Positions 1 to 8,896 of a stretch of DNA of 64,000 nucleotides are shown piece by piece. This DNA is from Tilletia caries (lineage: Eukaryota > Basidiomycota > Exobasidiomycetes > Tilletiales > Tilletiaceae), in assembly GCA_032718865.1 (NCBI GenBank), contig JALUTQ010000003.1:1766001-1830000 (forward strand), written 5' to 3'. The notes under the pieces are model-generated. The model was given only the letters and a program-made list of their open reading frames with translations, was not told where the DNA came from and made no database searches. The position numbers and the translations under genes are program-made. The stretch's first letter is position 1. Every line of letters begins with the position of its first letter.

Positions 1-692
1 CCAACATGCGAATGGAAATGGACCTCACCACCTTCGGGCAGCTCCATCTTTTCACATAATAAATGACACTCAAAGCAGGCCCAGACGACGCAGAAAAATG
101 ATTAGAACACGTTCATTGATCAAGTCAAAAGGAAAGGGGACATTGGCTGTGTGATGGATCAATACATAGACAGCAGGGTGGGGACGTTGGTGGCCAAGGT
201 GGCGAGTGCCTGAGCGGCGGTTCGGCGTTCGGATGAAGTTGAGCCACGTGACAGTTTGAGCAAATCGGGCGAAATCCATCTGCTCATCCACCTTCGGCGA
301 ATCCGCCTTCCTGGCCCTTTTCCGCCTTCAAGACACCTCTCGTTCGTCACGGCAACCAGCTCCATGCACTTGCAGATGTCCTCAGTACATAGCACAATTT
401 GATTTTTACGGAGCTACCTGGATGTTTTATTGGAGATATTTTGTATGATGACAGTGATGATCGGTCGCCGACCACCTGGAATGTGAACTCCATTGTCAGG
501 ATTTCTGGCCCTCCTGCTTTGCATTCGATATTTCGAGAAGTTGCATTCCCACATACAAAACATACCCCAAAGTACCTTCATACGACGCAGAAAAATGCAG
601 AGAGCCCGACGAGTATAGTGATAAAGGATACTGACCTTGTTTTGTGGTGACAGTGCGGGCTACCATCGCTGGTCGTCCTCGAAATCGAAGCC
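1..692. other. Left-edge region without a supported gene
   Basis: Only short, overlapping open frames are present and none resembles a family I recognise. Positions 237-262 carry, in reverse orientation, a CTCAAACTGTCACGTG-type stretch that recurs about 110 bp before the cactin start codon (see findings). The right end abuts the B2 repeat of the tyrosine-recombinase retrotransposon. Confidence 0.4.
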
Positions 693-811
693 GCCTTGTT
701 CGCTCAGTTCCGGTTCTCAGTGAGTATAACGTCCTGTGCACAGCGTGTGCAGTGAGGGTTGGGTTAGAGCACTTGGTGCTCGCACGTCGGTGCAAGTCCG
801 ACCCGGAGCGT
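693..811 (-). repeat. B2 split direct repeat of the YR retrotransposon
   Basis: This 119-bp copy is identical to 1016-1134 (offset 323). It forms the 3' end of the element in coding direction. It contains two potential hairpins, GAGCAC/GTGCTC and GTCGG/CCGAC with a 7-nt loop. Confidence 0.9.
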
Positions 812-857
812 GGGTGCGGCGCAGACGCGAAGGGGGAGCACCCGGAGAGGTAGGTGG

Positions 858-1015
858 GTTTCTGAAGCAGCGCGAGCGAGGCAAGTCGAGCGAAGTGGTG
901 GTTCTCGACGCGACCGCGCGCATCTTCGTCTCATAATAAAATTTTCTTCGCTCTCCTTGCTTCCTCCACTTTCTCTCAAGGCTCAGCGTTCCGCTTGCGT
1001 GCGCAGAACTAACAA
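858..1015 (-). repeat. A2 split direct repeat of the YR retrotransposon
   Basis: This 158-bp copy matches 6577-6734 (offset 5719) with a single C/T difference. It is directly contiguous with B1 at 1015/1016. Confidence 0.92.
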
Positions 1016-1134
1016 GCCTTGTTCGCTCAGTTCCGGTTCTCAGTGAGTATAACGTCCTGTGCACAGCGTGTGCAGTGAGGGTTGGGTTAGAGCACTTGGT
1101 GCTCGCACGTCGGTGCAAGTCCGACCCGGAGCGT
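1016..1134 (-). repeat. B1 split direct repeat of the YR retrotransposon
   Basis: This 119-bp copy is identical to 693-811. It lies at the body-A2 junction, as expected for the internal B copy of a split-direct-repeat element. Confidence 0.92.
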
Positions 1135-1496
1135 ACCCGACTGCGATAGCCCGCCGGGCGCGGACTGCCACGACGTGAACCCCCCTCAGACGCACACGGT
1201 GGGCGAGAGCAGTGGCCGGTCGCACTGATGAAATGGATGGAACATGGAAGTCTGTATTGCGACTGCGATCTGGGATCTCAGCGGAGCGATGGATGAGTAG
1301 TGGGTGATGGGTGCCTGACCGACGGGGGATGAAGTGATATGGTGATGAGATCTGGTGATCCGTGATGAGGTGCCCTGGCGCAGTGGCGGATGGCGCCCGG
1401 CAAGATGGAAATGAGATGTCCTGCTCGCGTGCATGCCGGCTGCCGTGCACGAATGGAAAATGAGACGGCCGCACGGCGCCAAGCCCTCGATGGCCG

Positions 1497-3029
1497 TCAA
1501 CCATAGAACAAATCGGCAGGGTCCAAGTCGCCAAACGTTGATGCCTGCCGCGCATAGATGTCGCGGAGGTACAGAAGGTACGCTTCCGACTGCCAGCCCC
1601 CGCGAGTCCGAATCTCATCTAGCTGTCGACCAGCCGTAAAGAAAAGGGTCGCTCCTCCGATCCGGAAGCAGTGGCCGGTGATCGGCTCGCGTTGAGCTGC
1701 TGCGAGCCACTCGTTGACTGTGCGGACGAGAAAGCTGTCGGTGAGCTCCTGTCGAGAGCCAGATGTGCCGATGTATGAGAACGCGCCTATTGTGCTGGCG
1801 TCCTCGCCTTGACGTGGCGCGTTGAGAGCTTGGTGTCTGTGAACTGCCGCTACTGGGCATAATGATGGCATGTGACGCTGCTCGGGTGCGATGCGGTCAA
1901 ATCCAGCGGTCCCGCGCACCTTCTCCGTGGGTAACGCCAAGATGACGGACGCAGGTCCTCCGACCTTGAAGGGAGGTTGATGAACAAGATGAGCCCACAG
2001 CGCACGATCGCTGGGCGGGTTGGAGGCACTGCGGACGGATACCTCGCCCGGTCGGCTCATAGAGAAAAAAGCAAACAGAGCTGCTGCCGAAATGGCCGCG
2101 TGGGCATGATTGCCAGGGCGCACTGCGTCGGAAATGGCGACGATATCGTTGAGGCGAACAGGGCGTCGTTTATCGAGGGGCGGGAGACATTCAATTTTGC
2201 CGCCTTCTTAAAGGCCCGAGTCTCCGCCCGTTCGAAGGCCCACGGCATGCGTTGCGTCCGGTGCCAGAACGCAAGCGCATAAGTCCGCTGCTCGAGAGTG
2301 GAGGCGCGCAACGTTGTCATGTCCTTGCGGAGGTACATGAGAAGGATGTTCGGTGCGATTGGGAAGCGAAAGGGGATGGGAAGGCCGAGATCTTCGCACC
2401 AGACCAAATACGCAATGATATGGCCCGCATATTTTGATCGCGTGTCGGAAGTGACGGACGTCCACAGCACCTGCGAGGCGGCCCGCGCCACGCTGAGCTC
2501 CGCCGAGCCGTGAGCCGCCTCCAGCAGATGCCGCGCCGGAGTCAGAAGCAGGGCGACTTCCTCCTTCGGTGCGATATCGCGCGCTGCGTCTGGGGTCATG
2601 GTGCAGGTGGGAACATTTTTGATTTCCGGGCCCCAACGTGGCCCATGTCATTGTTGCTGAGACCGGTTTGGCCGGGACCACGCGCGCCAGGGAAAGAGGA
2701 CCGTCCGAGGCGGCCGGCACGACAGAGAGAGCACGAGCGGACCGGCGCGCACTGCTCGGGAGGGACGACGCAGACGAAGCAGGAGAAGGGGAAAGAGCGG
2801 CGGATAAGGAGAGATGGGGCCGGCCTGCGGCAGCAAGAGGTTGTAAAGGAGCGTTGGAGGAAGATATGGGAGACGTTGTTGATGAACTTGCGCGCAGACG
2901 TTGGTCACGGCGAGTGGCGCCTGTGGGTGCGCGGGGAAGATGGGAAGACGGGGTGGGGTTGATGTCGTTCGGCTGCAAGGCCGTCTCTCGTCGCGAACGA
3001 CGCCGACGAGAGGCCTGCGACTGACTCAT
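1497..3029 (-). pseudogene. Tyrosine recombinase ORF of the YR retrotransposon, two frame breaks
   Basis: The start ATG at 3029 overlaps the stop codon of the RNase H ORF as ATGA. The reading frame changes near 2630 (an extra G in a G4 run would explain it) and near 2190 (one base too few in an A run). The core-binding region ends by about 2190. The catalytic part (2123-1497) shows the expected residues: arginine I in MSRPGEV, the HxxR box in GHCFRIGGAT, a GGW motif, and a tyrosine in the segment YLRDIY. This is the family signature of DIRS/Crypton-type tyrosine recombinases, which insert circular cDNA. The order after RNase H matches DIRS elements. As written, the protein would be truncated, so this copy is probably not autonomous unless the breaks are sequence errors. 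Confidence 0.82.
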
Positions 3030-4175
3030 TGAGGAAAGGCGGCGCCCTGGCTCTCTTGCCATGGCGCGGCCCAGTTGAAGTCGAGGGGGGCGAACTGAGA
3101 GCAGTCGCCTCGAGATGGTGCGTCGGCCGGGTTGTCTGCCGACGCGATGTACGAGACCGACATGGCGATGGCGTGCTCTGTCGCCATCTCCGCGATTGCC
3201 GCCAAGCACCGATTTGTCCAGCGGCTGCGCGACCGTCCCTTCCGCACCGCGTACACGACACCGAGGTTGTCCACCGCAAAGCGCACCACACACTCCTTTG
3301 CTCCGTACGCCACGCTTGCCTGCAGAGCCAGACTCAGGCCCCATGCCTCCATTACCCCAATGTCAATCCCTTCACCGTCCAGTACGTCCGGAAGGGGCCA
3401 GAACTGGGCTCGTCCGTCCAGTACCACGGCGCAGCCGAGGTTGGAAGCGTCCGAGTAGACGATGTGGGCGAACGATGCGCTGGGGATGTGGAAAGTGCGG
3501 GCGAGAGAGGGTTGTTGAAGGAAGGACATACATGCCTTAACCTCCACCCGGGCCGCTGTGGGAAGCGCCAAGCTGTGCCATGCGCAGGCCCGAACGAAGC
3601 GCGCCCGTAGCGCATAGAGAGCGTTGAGTTGGGCTCGTTGCTCCACGAATACGGCGCATGTGTGAACCAGAGTGCCAAGGACACTGGAAACTTCGCGATA
3701 GGTGAAGAAAGGCCGTCAGCTTGCGCAGGTACTTGTCCCGCTTCTCCTCCGTGAGCGTGACCGTGCCGGCGTCGAGATCCCAAACGAAGCCTAACAGCGT
3801 GAAGCGTCGTGTCCACGTGAACCGCTTTGTCGGGTGCACCTTCCAACCAAAGCGCTCCACCTCCTCGTAGATCGTCGCCTCCGACGGCGGCCCAAGCTCC
3901 GCATCGTGCAGGATCATGTGGTCGTCCGCAAAATGGCGAGCGCGGACGGAAGCGAAGCGATGCTCCAGCCACACGCACGAGACATCGCACAATTGTCCAA
4001 AGATTGCCGACATTGTAGCGATCCCAAACATTCCGACCAACCAGACAAAGCATTCCTGTCCCACCGTGAAGACGAACCGCCGTCGCTGGGCCGGCAGGTT
4101 TGGCACCTGCTGGTAGGCGTCGGCCAAGTCATACCCCATCGCCACCGCTGTCTTCCCGGCTGTGGACAACAGCAC

Positions 4176-4696
4176 CTGCAATGCGAAAGATGTTGATATT
4201 CATCGTCAGTCCCGTAAACTCTACAGAGCGCGTACGCGCTCACCGTCGGGAACAGGGTTTCCGCTCCCGCCTTCGCCGCCGACTCCTTCCGTGCGATGCC
4301 CCTCGCGTAATCACTAGCCCTATCCCATATCCGTACCCGGTTGTGATCATCATCCGATCGTCGACCTTGTGAACACTGTCTGAGTTAGAGTGTGACGGTC
4401 GTGGCGACGGCATGAAGCCAGAGTACCGGACCGGTGCACCATACTGAGCACGGCGACGGCACGAGGCCAGAGTACCGGCTGTGGAGGAGAGAGCACGGCG
4501 ACGGCGCGAAGGCCAGAGTACCGGCTATGGGAAGCGAGCACGGCGACGGCGCATGGCCAGAGTACCGGCTGCGGGGAAAGGAGGGGAACACGGCGACGGC
4601 GCAAAGCCAGAGTACCGGTTCAAGTGGAGCCGCACGGCGACGGCGCGAAGCCAGAGTACCGACGGAAAGGGGGTAAGGGTCAGGGGATGAACTCAC
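4176..4696 (-). other. 521-nt intron inside the retrotransposon reverse transcriptase
   Basis: On the minus strand the donor is AAA|GTGAGT (exon end 4697) and the acceptor is TTGCAG|GTG (exon start 4175). The phase is 0 on both sides, and the joined protein reads through the RT fingers-palm boundary without gaps. Most of the intron is a six-copy minisatellite. Introns are unusual within the body of a retroelement because passage through spliced RNA removes them. Confidence 0.7.
4405..4665. repeat. Minisatellite, six units, inside the RT intron
   Basis: The core GCCAGAGTACCGG recurs near 4419, 4459, 4512, 4555, 4604 and 4650 (last copy one base different). The cores are linked by GCACGGCGACGGCGC-type spacers, giving units of about 40-54 bp with variable spacers. 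Confidence 0.88.
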
Positions 4697-5198
4697 TTTG
4701 ACTTCCTCGAGAAGAAACCATTCGCACTCCCACTGCTCATCCTTCACCTCCTTGTTGATGGAGTCCGGAATGCCGCTGAATCCTGGGCCCACCGAGGTGT
4801 GTGGTGACCACGTCGCATTGAAGCAAACGCGATTTTTCTCCGGCTTGGTGGTGGTCGCCGGGGTGTGAACGATCGTCAGCGGAATTGAGACAAACGAGCC
4901 CACCGTCGCCTCAATGTCCGCTCGTGTGAAAGGACCATGCGCCCATCCTTCTTCGAGGGCCTTGTCCTTCCAGTGTCGAACAATATCGACCTGCTCGTCC
5001 TTGAAGTGGTTCGGCGCCAGGAAAGTGCGCGATGGCATGGTGATTGACCCCACCGAGAATCCGCCCCTAACACCGTCAACCACATGTCGTAATCGATCCT
5101 GATGAGAGCTGGGTATGATCCTCAGCGCCTCCTCGAACGCGTCGGGGATCAAGGGCGAGCACCGAGCCGTGGTGAAAGCCTGAATGACCGACTGGTGT

Positions 5199-6533
5199 TC
5201 ACTTGCGGCTGGGGCAGGTGACAGCGGCGTGACCGTCAACTCCGCACCTGGAGCAGTAGTGACCGAAGCTGCACCGGTCCCCGATCGGCAGGCACTCCTT
5301 TCCACAATTGAATCGATTGCAGAAGGTGACCGACTTTCCTCTCCACCGCCAACCCATCCTCCCGAGGTTTTCAAGCTCTTGAGAGTGCGGCTGGCGACAG
5401 AATCTCCACTCGTGGTCTGCCATCTGGAGGCACGCGGTACAGAAGGACAGGGGCTGACGATCGTAGCGAGGTCCCTTGGGGATGCTTGCGCCTCCTTCTC
5501 GGGAGCTGAAAGAGGGAGGCGCCCATCGAAAGGGATGCTGAGACTGGTGATCCCACTCACGTTCCCGACGCTTACTGGCCAGCTGAGAAGGTCCGTCCGC
5601 GACCGGTGGACCTTGAACTTGGCGGCGGGGGGCGGATGACTGATTGGCCGCATGGACTGGTGCTGTATTGTCGGGTTTGGGCGTGCTGTAGAGACCCTGC
5701 TGGTGGAGGTCTTCCATGGTGGCCCCAATGCGACCAATTTCGTCTCCTTCCGCGCGAAGAAGCGCAGACACCCACGTTTTGCCGGCATCCGTGAAATCGT
5801 CCACGTGGCCTGGAGGCTTTCCACACTGGCGCTCCGCCTTCCGAACAAGTGTCTCATTGATCTTGCCAATGTCGAAAGACATTCCCACACCGGGCTCTCG
5901 CTTGGCCCACATCGCATCCAACGCCTGCTTGATGTACCGACGCCAGACCGGCCAGTGCGTGTCGGTGACTCGAGTCATCAGGCCAAGGTGCATGTCCTCG
6001 AGTAAGACAGCGTGATTCTTGTCGTTGTCGTTGGTCGGTGGGCCGACGGCGCGGCAAATGCTGGCCAGAACCTGAAGAGCTTGGTGCGTCGGACCCCGCG
6101 GCAAGAAGCTGTCCTTCCGATACGCCTCGTTTGCCCGCTCCTGCTGCTTGTTGTTTAAGGGAAACGTGAGAGGTTTGCGGGTCTCTCCGTCCTCTGCGCC
6201 AACCAGAGCCTCGACGGTCAGCCAAATGAGCGGGGGCCGCATGCCCCGCTTGACCAGCTCGATCATGTCGGCCGGAACCGTGTACGACGCCCCCGGCCAC
6301 GGCTCGACGATCGCATCCGCATGCTGAGGGTCGACCTCCCAAGACGGAAGTCCAACCTTGTCTTTGTCCTTGTCTCCGTCCCTGCCTCCCCGAAGATCCT
6401 CAATCAGGCCCTTCGTAGCCTCTTTGGCCGCAGTTGCCGCTGCCATCGCGGCTGCAGTCGCAATGGCTTGTATGTCCACGGCCGCGGCAGGCGCAGCCGC
6501 ATCAGCCGCAGGCTGGAGCTGTGGTTCGGCCAT
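5199..6533 (-). CDS. Gag-like ORF of the YR retrotransposon
   Basis: The protein has 444 residues. It starts at the ATG at 6533, the first methionine after the A1 repeat and the frame's Ala-rich N-terminus. The C-terminus holds a cysteine-histidine cluster (CNRFNCGKECLPIGDRC, then CSRCGVDGHAAVTC) that is likely to bind zinc and RNA, as in gag proteins of DIRS-order elements. There are no transmembrane segments. It overlaps the start of the RT frame, so RT is probably expressed by frameshift or internal initiation. The ORF itself is intact. Confidence 0.75.
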   Translation of the reverse strand: MAEPQLQPAADAAAPAAAVDIQAIATAAAMAAATAAKEATKGLIEDLRGGRDGDKDKDKVGLPSWEVDPQHADAIVEPWPGASYTVPADMIELVKRGMRPPLIWLTVEALVGAEDGETRKPLTFPLNNKQQERANEAYRKDSFLPRGPTHQALQVLASICRAVGPPTNDNDKNHAVLLEDMHLGLMTRVTDTHWPVWRRYIKQALDAMWAKREPGVGMSFDIGKINETLVRKAERQCGKPPGHVDDFTDAGKTWVSALLRAEGDEIGRIGATMEDLHQQGLYSTPKPDNTAPVHAANQSSAPRRQVQGPPVADGPSQLASKRREREWDHQSQHPFRWAPPSFSSREGGASIPKGPRYDRQPLSFCTACLQMADHEWRFCRQPHSQELENLGRMGWRWRGKSVTFCNRFNCGKECLPIGDRCSFGHYCSRCGVDGHAAVTCPSRK

Positions 6534-6576
6534 GATCTCTGTTTGTGAGAAGGTTAGTGAACGGGTTCTTTGAAGT

Positions 6577-6734
6577 GTTTCTGAAGCAGCGCGAGCGAGG
6601 CAAGTCGAGCGAAGTGGTGGTTCTTGACGCGACCGCGCGCATCTTCGTCTCATAATAAAATTTTCTTCGCTCTCCTTGCTTCCTCCACTTTCTCTCAAGG
6701 CTCAGCGTTCCGCTTGCGTGCGCAGAACTAACAA
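6577..6734 (-). repeat. A1 split direct repeat, 5' end of the YR retrotransposon
   Basis: This 158-bp copy of A2 lies 44 bp upstream of the gag-like start codon at 6533. It therefore forms the 5' leader of the element and probably contains its promoter. Confidence 0.9.
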
Positions 6735-7571
6735 TTCCTGACCTGGGTGCGTACCTTACCAGAGTGTTCCCCTAACTTTTTCGCCTTGTTGAATAACAGG
6801 TCGCTGGGGGCTGGGAGTGGGATTTAAATACAGACTTAGTCAACAAAGTTAAGTAGCAGCAACTTACGCCTTGGAACCATAGTGACCTGGCTGTCGGCTG
6901 AAGCCCAGAGGCCAGGGTGTCCCTCAGACTCGATGTGGACCTCAGACCCTTATGACCTGGTAGAGATGTGCGAAGACGTGACTGGGGGGGCGTCCTCTCC
7001 CCCTCCCCTTTTTCGCGAATCTTTTTGTATCAGAAATTCAGAAAGGTCACCAAATCTCAGCCCAGCACGGCTACGCAGAAGCTCAAGGTAGCTTCGCTAC
7101 CCTTCGTCTGCTTCGCCATGCGGCTGCGACTTGCGATCGTAGCTACGAGCATCTATATCATTGTCCATGTAACATTTTGAATGTTGATCAAACTTGCGTG
7201 AAAAAAAAGGGATTGAGGAACTTCACACACGTAATCATCCCGCACGGCTGTATCTACCAAGGAAGCAGAAAGCAAAGAATGATATGTCATATGATGGCTT
7301 CGCGCAGAGAGAGACAATTGACAAACAAGACGGAGAATAGCTGCGAGCGCAATGAAGATAAGATTAAAAGACTGAGGAGAAAAAAGCGTGAGGCTAATGC
7401 AGAAGGAGAGGTTAGGGGATAGGAAACATAAGCGGCCGGGGAAGCAGACGGAAGGGACGTAGAAGACGGGTGAAGGCTGAGACCGGAGACGAATGGGCAA
7501 AGGAATGCCAACAGAGCTTGATGCGAAGGTAAGGGAATATAGAAGAGGCAAGAGCACAGCAGAAAGAAAGT
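6735..7571. other. Gene-free interval
   Basis: I see no supported gene. Short frames on both strands lack any domain. The sequence is AT-richer than the flanking element. Confidence 0.4.
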
Positions 7572-7622
7572 CAGATCAGGTCAGGTCAGGTCAGGTCAGG
7601 TCAGCCGTCAGGTCAGGTCAGG
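7572..7622. repeat. Pentanucleotide repeat (AGGTC)n
   Basis: About nine units of AGGTC are interrupted once by CAGCCGTC. It lies immediately downstream, in coding direction, of the malate dehydrogenase fragment. Confidence 0.85.
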
Positions 7623-7639
7623 TCCAGTGTTGAACATAC

Positions 7640-8052
7640 TATTGGAGTATGGAACCCTGGGCGACTTGAGAGAGGAGAAGCACAATGGTGACGCCGAAGG
7701 TGGCCACCGACGACGGACACATTGACCTCGGCGGGCTTGACGTTGGCAATGTCGAAGTGGAAGGTGGAGGCGCGTGTGATGTCAAAGGTGGTGACCCGTG
7801 ACACAGAACAGACTGTACGAAGATATGCAGTGATGAGCACCATTTTTAACTCATGAAGCGTCAGAGCCGTTAGAAAAAAAAGGAGAGGGGGGGTCGGGGG
7901 GGAAAACCCACCGCTTGGGGTCGTAAAGACTTGAAGACCTCGGCGACGATGGGCACGGTGGAGTTGACGGGGTTGGAGATGACGAGGTGGTGTGCTTTGG
8001 GAGCAACCTTGGCAGCGGCTTTGTCGAGGGAGAGAGCTGTCCGATGGGGCAT
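7640..8052 (-). pseudogene. Mitochondrial malate dehydrogenase fragment, decayed
   Basis: On the minus strand, 8052-7925 encodes AAAKVAPKAHHLVISNPVNS followed by TVPIVAEVFK, the NAD-dependent malate dehydrogenase signature around the catalytic domain. After one frame change YDPKR follows, then about 100 bp starting GTGGGT that look like a retained intron. Then come VTTFDITRASTFHFDIANVK and VNVSVVGGH, with another frame shift before the GVTIV region. Upstream (NAD-binding) and downstream (catalytic histidine helix) parts are missing. Because an intron appears to be kept, it looks like a DNA-level duplicate rather than a retrocopy. It cannot make a functional enzyme. Confidence 0.82.
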
Positions 8053-8896
8053 GGTGAGTGAGGAAAGTCAGTCTACTCATCTTGACGACGTCGACCGGAT
8101 TCATAAGAGCAGAGAGCTGAAAAAAAACGAATGGGTGAGTAAGGACCTAACCCGGAGCACCTGATGCAGATGCGCGTATAAACACGAGGCTCACCTTGGA
8201 TGACAATTCGGGAGTGCTGACTGCTGGGCCGGACTCAGAATGGGAACAAAGCAGAGACTGGTATGGGTAAGTGGTATCAGCCATCAGGTTAAGCAAGAAA
8301 AAGCAAAACAGCGGTGAGCATCATTAACTTGAACCTTGGTGAGCAGAGAGCGGTTCAAAAAGAAATCGAGGGGGATTGTTCAATTCGCATGATGCTTGTC
8401 GGGCTTCGATGGAAGCGTGAAGAAAGGCTGGCGGTGTTGGTTGTCGTCTGTCGAGTGTCGAAATGAACTGATTACGTATGCAACATTTCTGCACTCTGTG
8501 CTTATGTAAGGAAAACCAAACTTTGGCTCAAGGACAGATCAGTCAATTCTGATGCTACAACCACGAAACCTGTGCCAGAAGTTGCAGGACTAGATTTGGT
8601 CAAGGGTCTACTGATTCAGAATGGTGTGTTGTGTTGGTAGTTGCGAAGAAAAGTCCCAAACTACGAGCCTGAATGGCAAAAAGCTTACGGCCGTAAGGCG
8701 GGAGCCGCCCTATAACCCCTTAACTAAAGTTAGGGGAATTTGTTCGAAGGGGAGGAAACGCGCGAATTGGCTCAAACTGTCACGTGACCCAACAGGAGGA
8801 AAACGCTCCGAGCGCAGGGTTCCCTTTCCGCCCCCCTCACGAAGTCACGACTGGGAGGACGACTGCGACAAGGTATCAGCCAACAGCTCGCACACA
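8053..8896. other. Intergenic region and cactin upstream sequence
   Basis: No gene is supported. A CACGTG-containing stretch at about 8767-8790 (CTCAAACTGTCACGTGACC) lies about 110 bp before the cactin ATG and is a plausible bHLH-type site. Confidence 0.4.

Larger units (their letters stand above)
3026..5250 (-). pseudogene. Reverse transcriptase-RNase H ORF of the YR retrotransposon
   Basis: The frame runs from the 3' end of the gag-like ORF (about 5250, overlapping it in another frame) to 4697. It is then interrupted by a GT-AG intron (4176-4696) and resumes at 4175. Reverse transcriptase motifs visible after the intron are GYDLADAYQQVP and the catalytic box FADDHMIL, where most elements have YADD. 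RNase H follows (3646-3026), with YSDASNLG, the central VDN and a C-terminal SADNPADAPSR. One frame change near 3690-3720 separates the RT thumb from RNase H. The ORF ends in TGA overlapping the recombinase ATG. Splicing would join EEVK to VLLSTAG in phase 0, restoring an uninterrupted RT core. Confidence 0.8.
693..6734 (-). mobile_element. DIRS-order tyrosine-recombinase retrotransposon with split direct repeats
   Basis: In coding direction (minus) the order is A1 repeat (6734-6577), gag-like ORF, reverse transcriptase plus RNase H, tyrosine recombinase, then B1 (1134-1016), A2 (1015-858) and B2 (811-693). The arrangement A1-body-B1-A2-B2 is the split direct repeat layout known from Ngaro/PAT-type members of the DIRS order. 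These integrate through a circular intermediate with a tyrosine recombinase and leave no target duplication. The two A copies (158 bp) differ at one base and the two B copies (119 bp) are identical, so the insertion is young. The ORFs nevertheless contain about three frame breaks, and a 46-bp segment (812-857) sits between A2 and B2. No integrase or methyltransferase is visible. Confidence 0.88.

Noticed and set aside
2208..3344. Long 378-residue minus-strand frame across the RNase H and recombinase genes
   Set aside because: Only its middle part, downstream of ATG 3029, is plausibly the recombinase N-terminus. The rest is a shadow of the adjacent frames.
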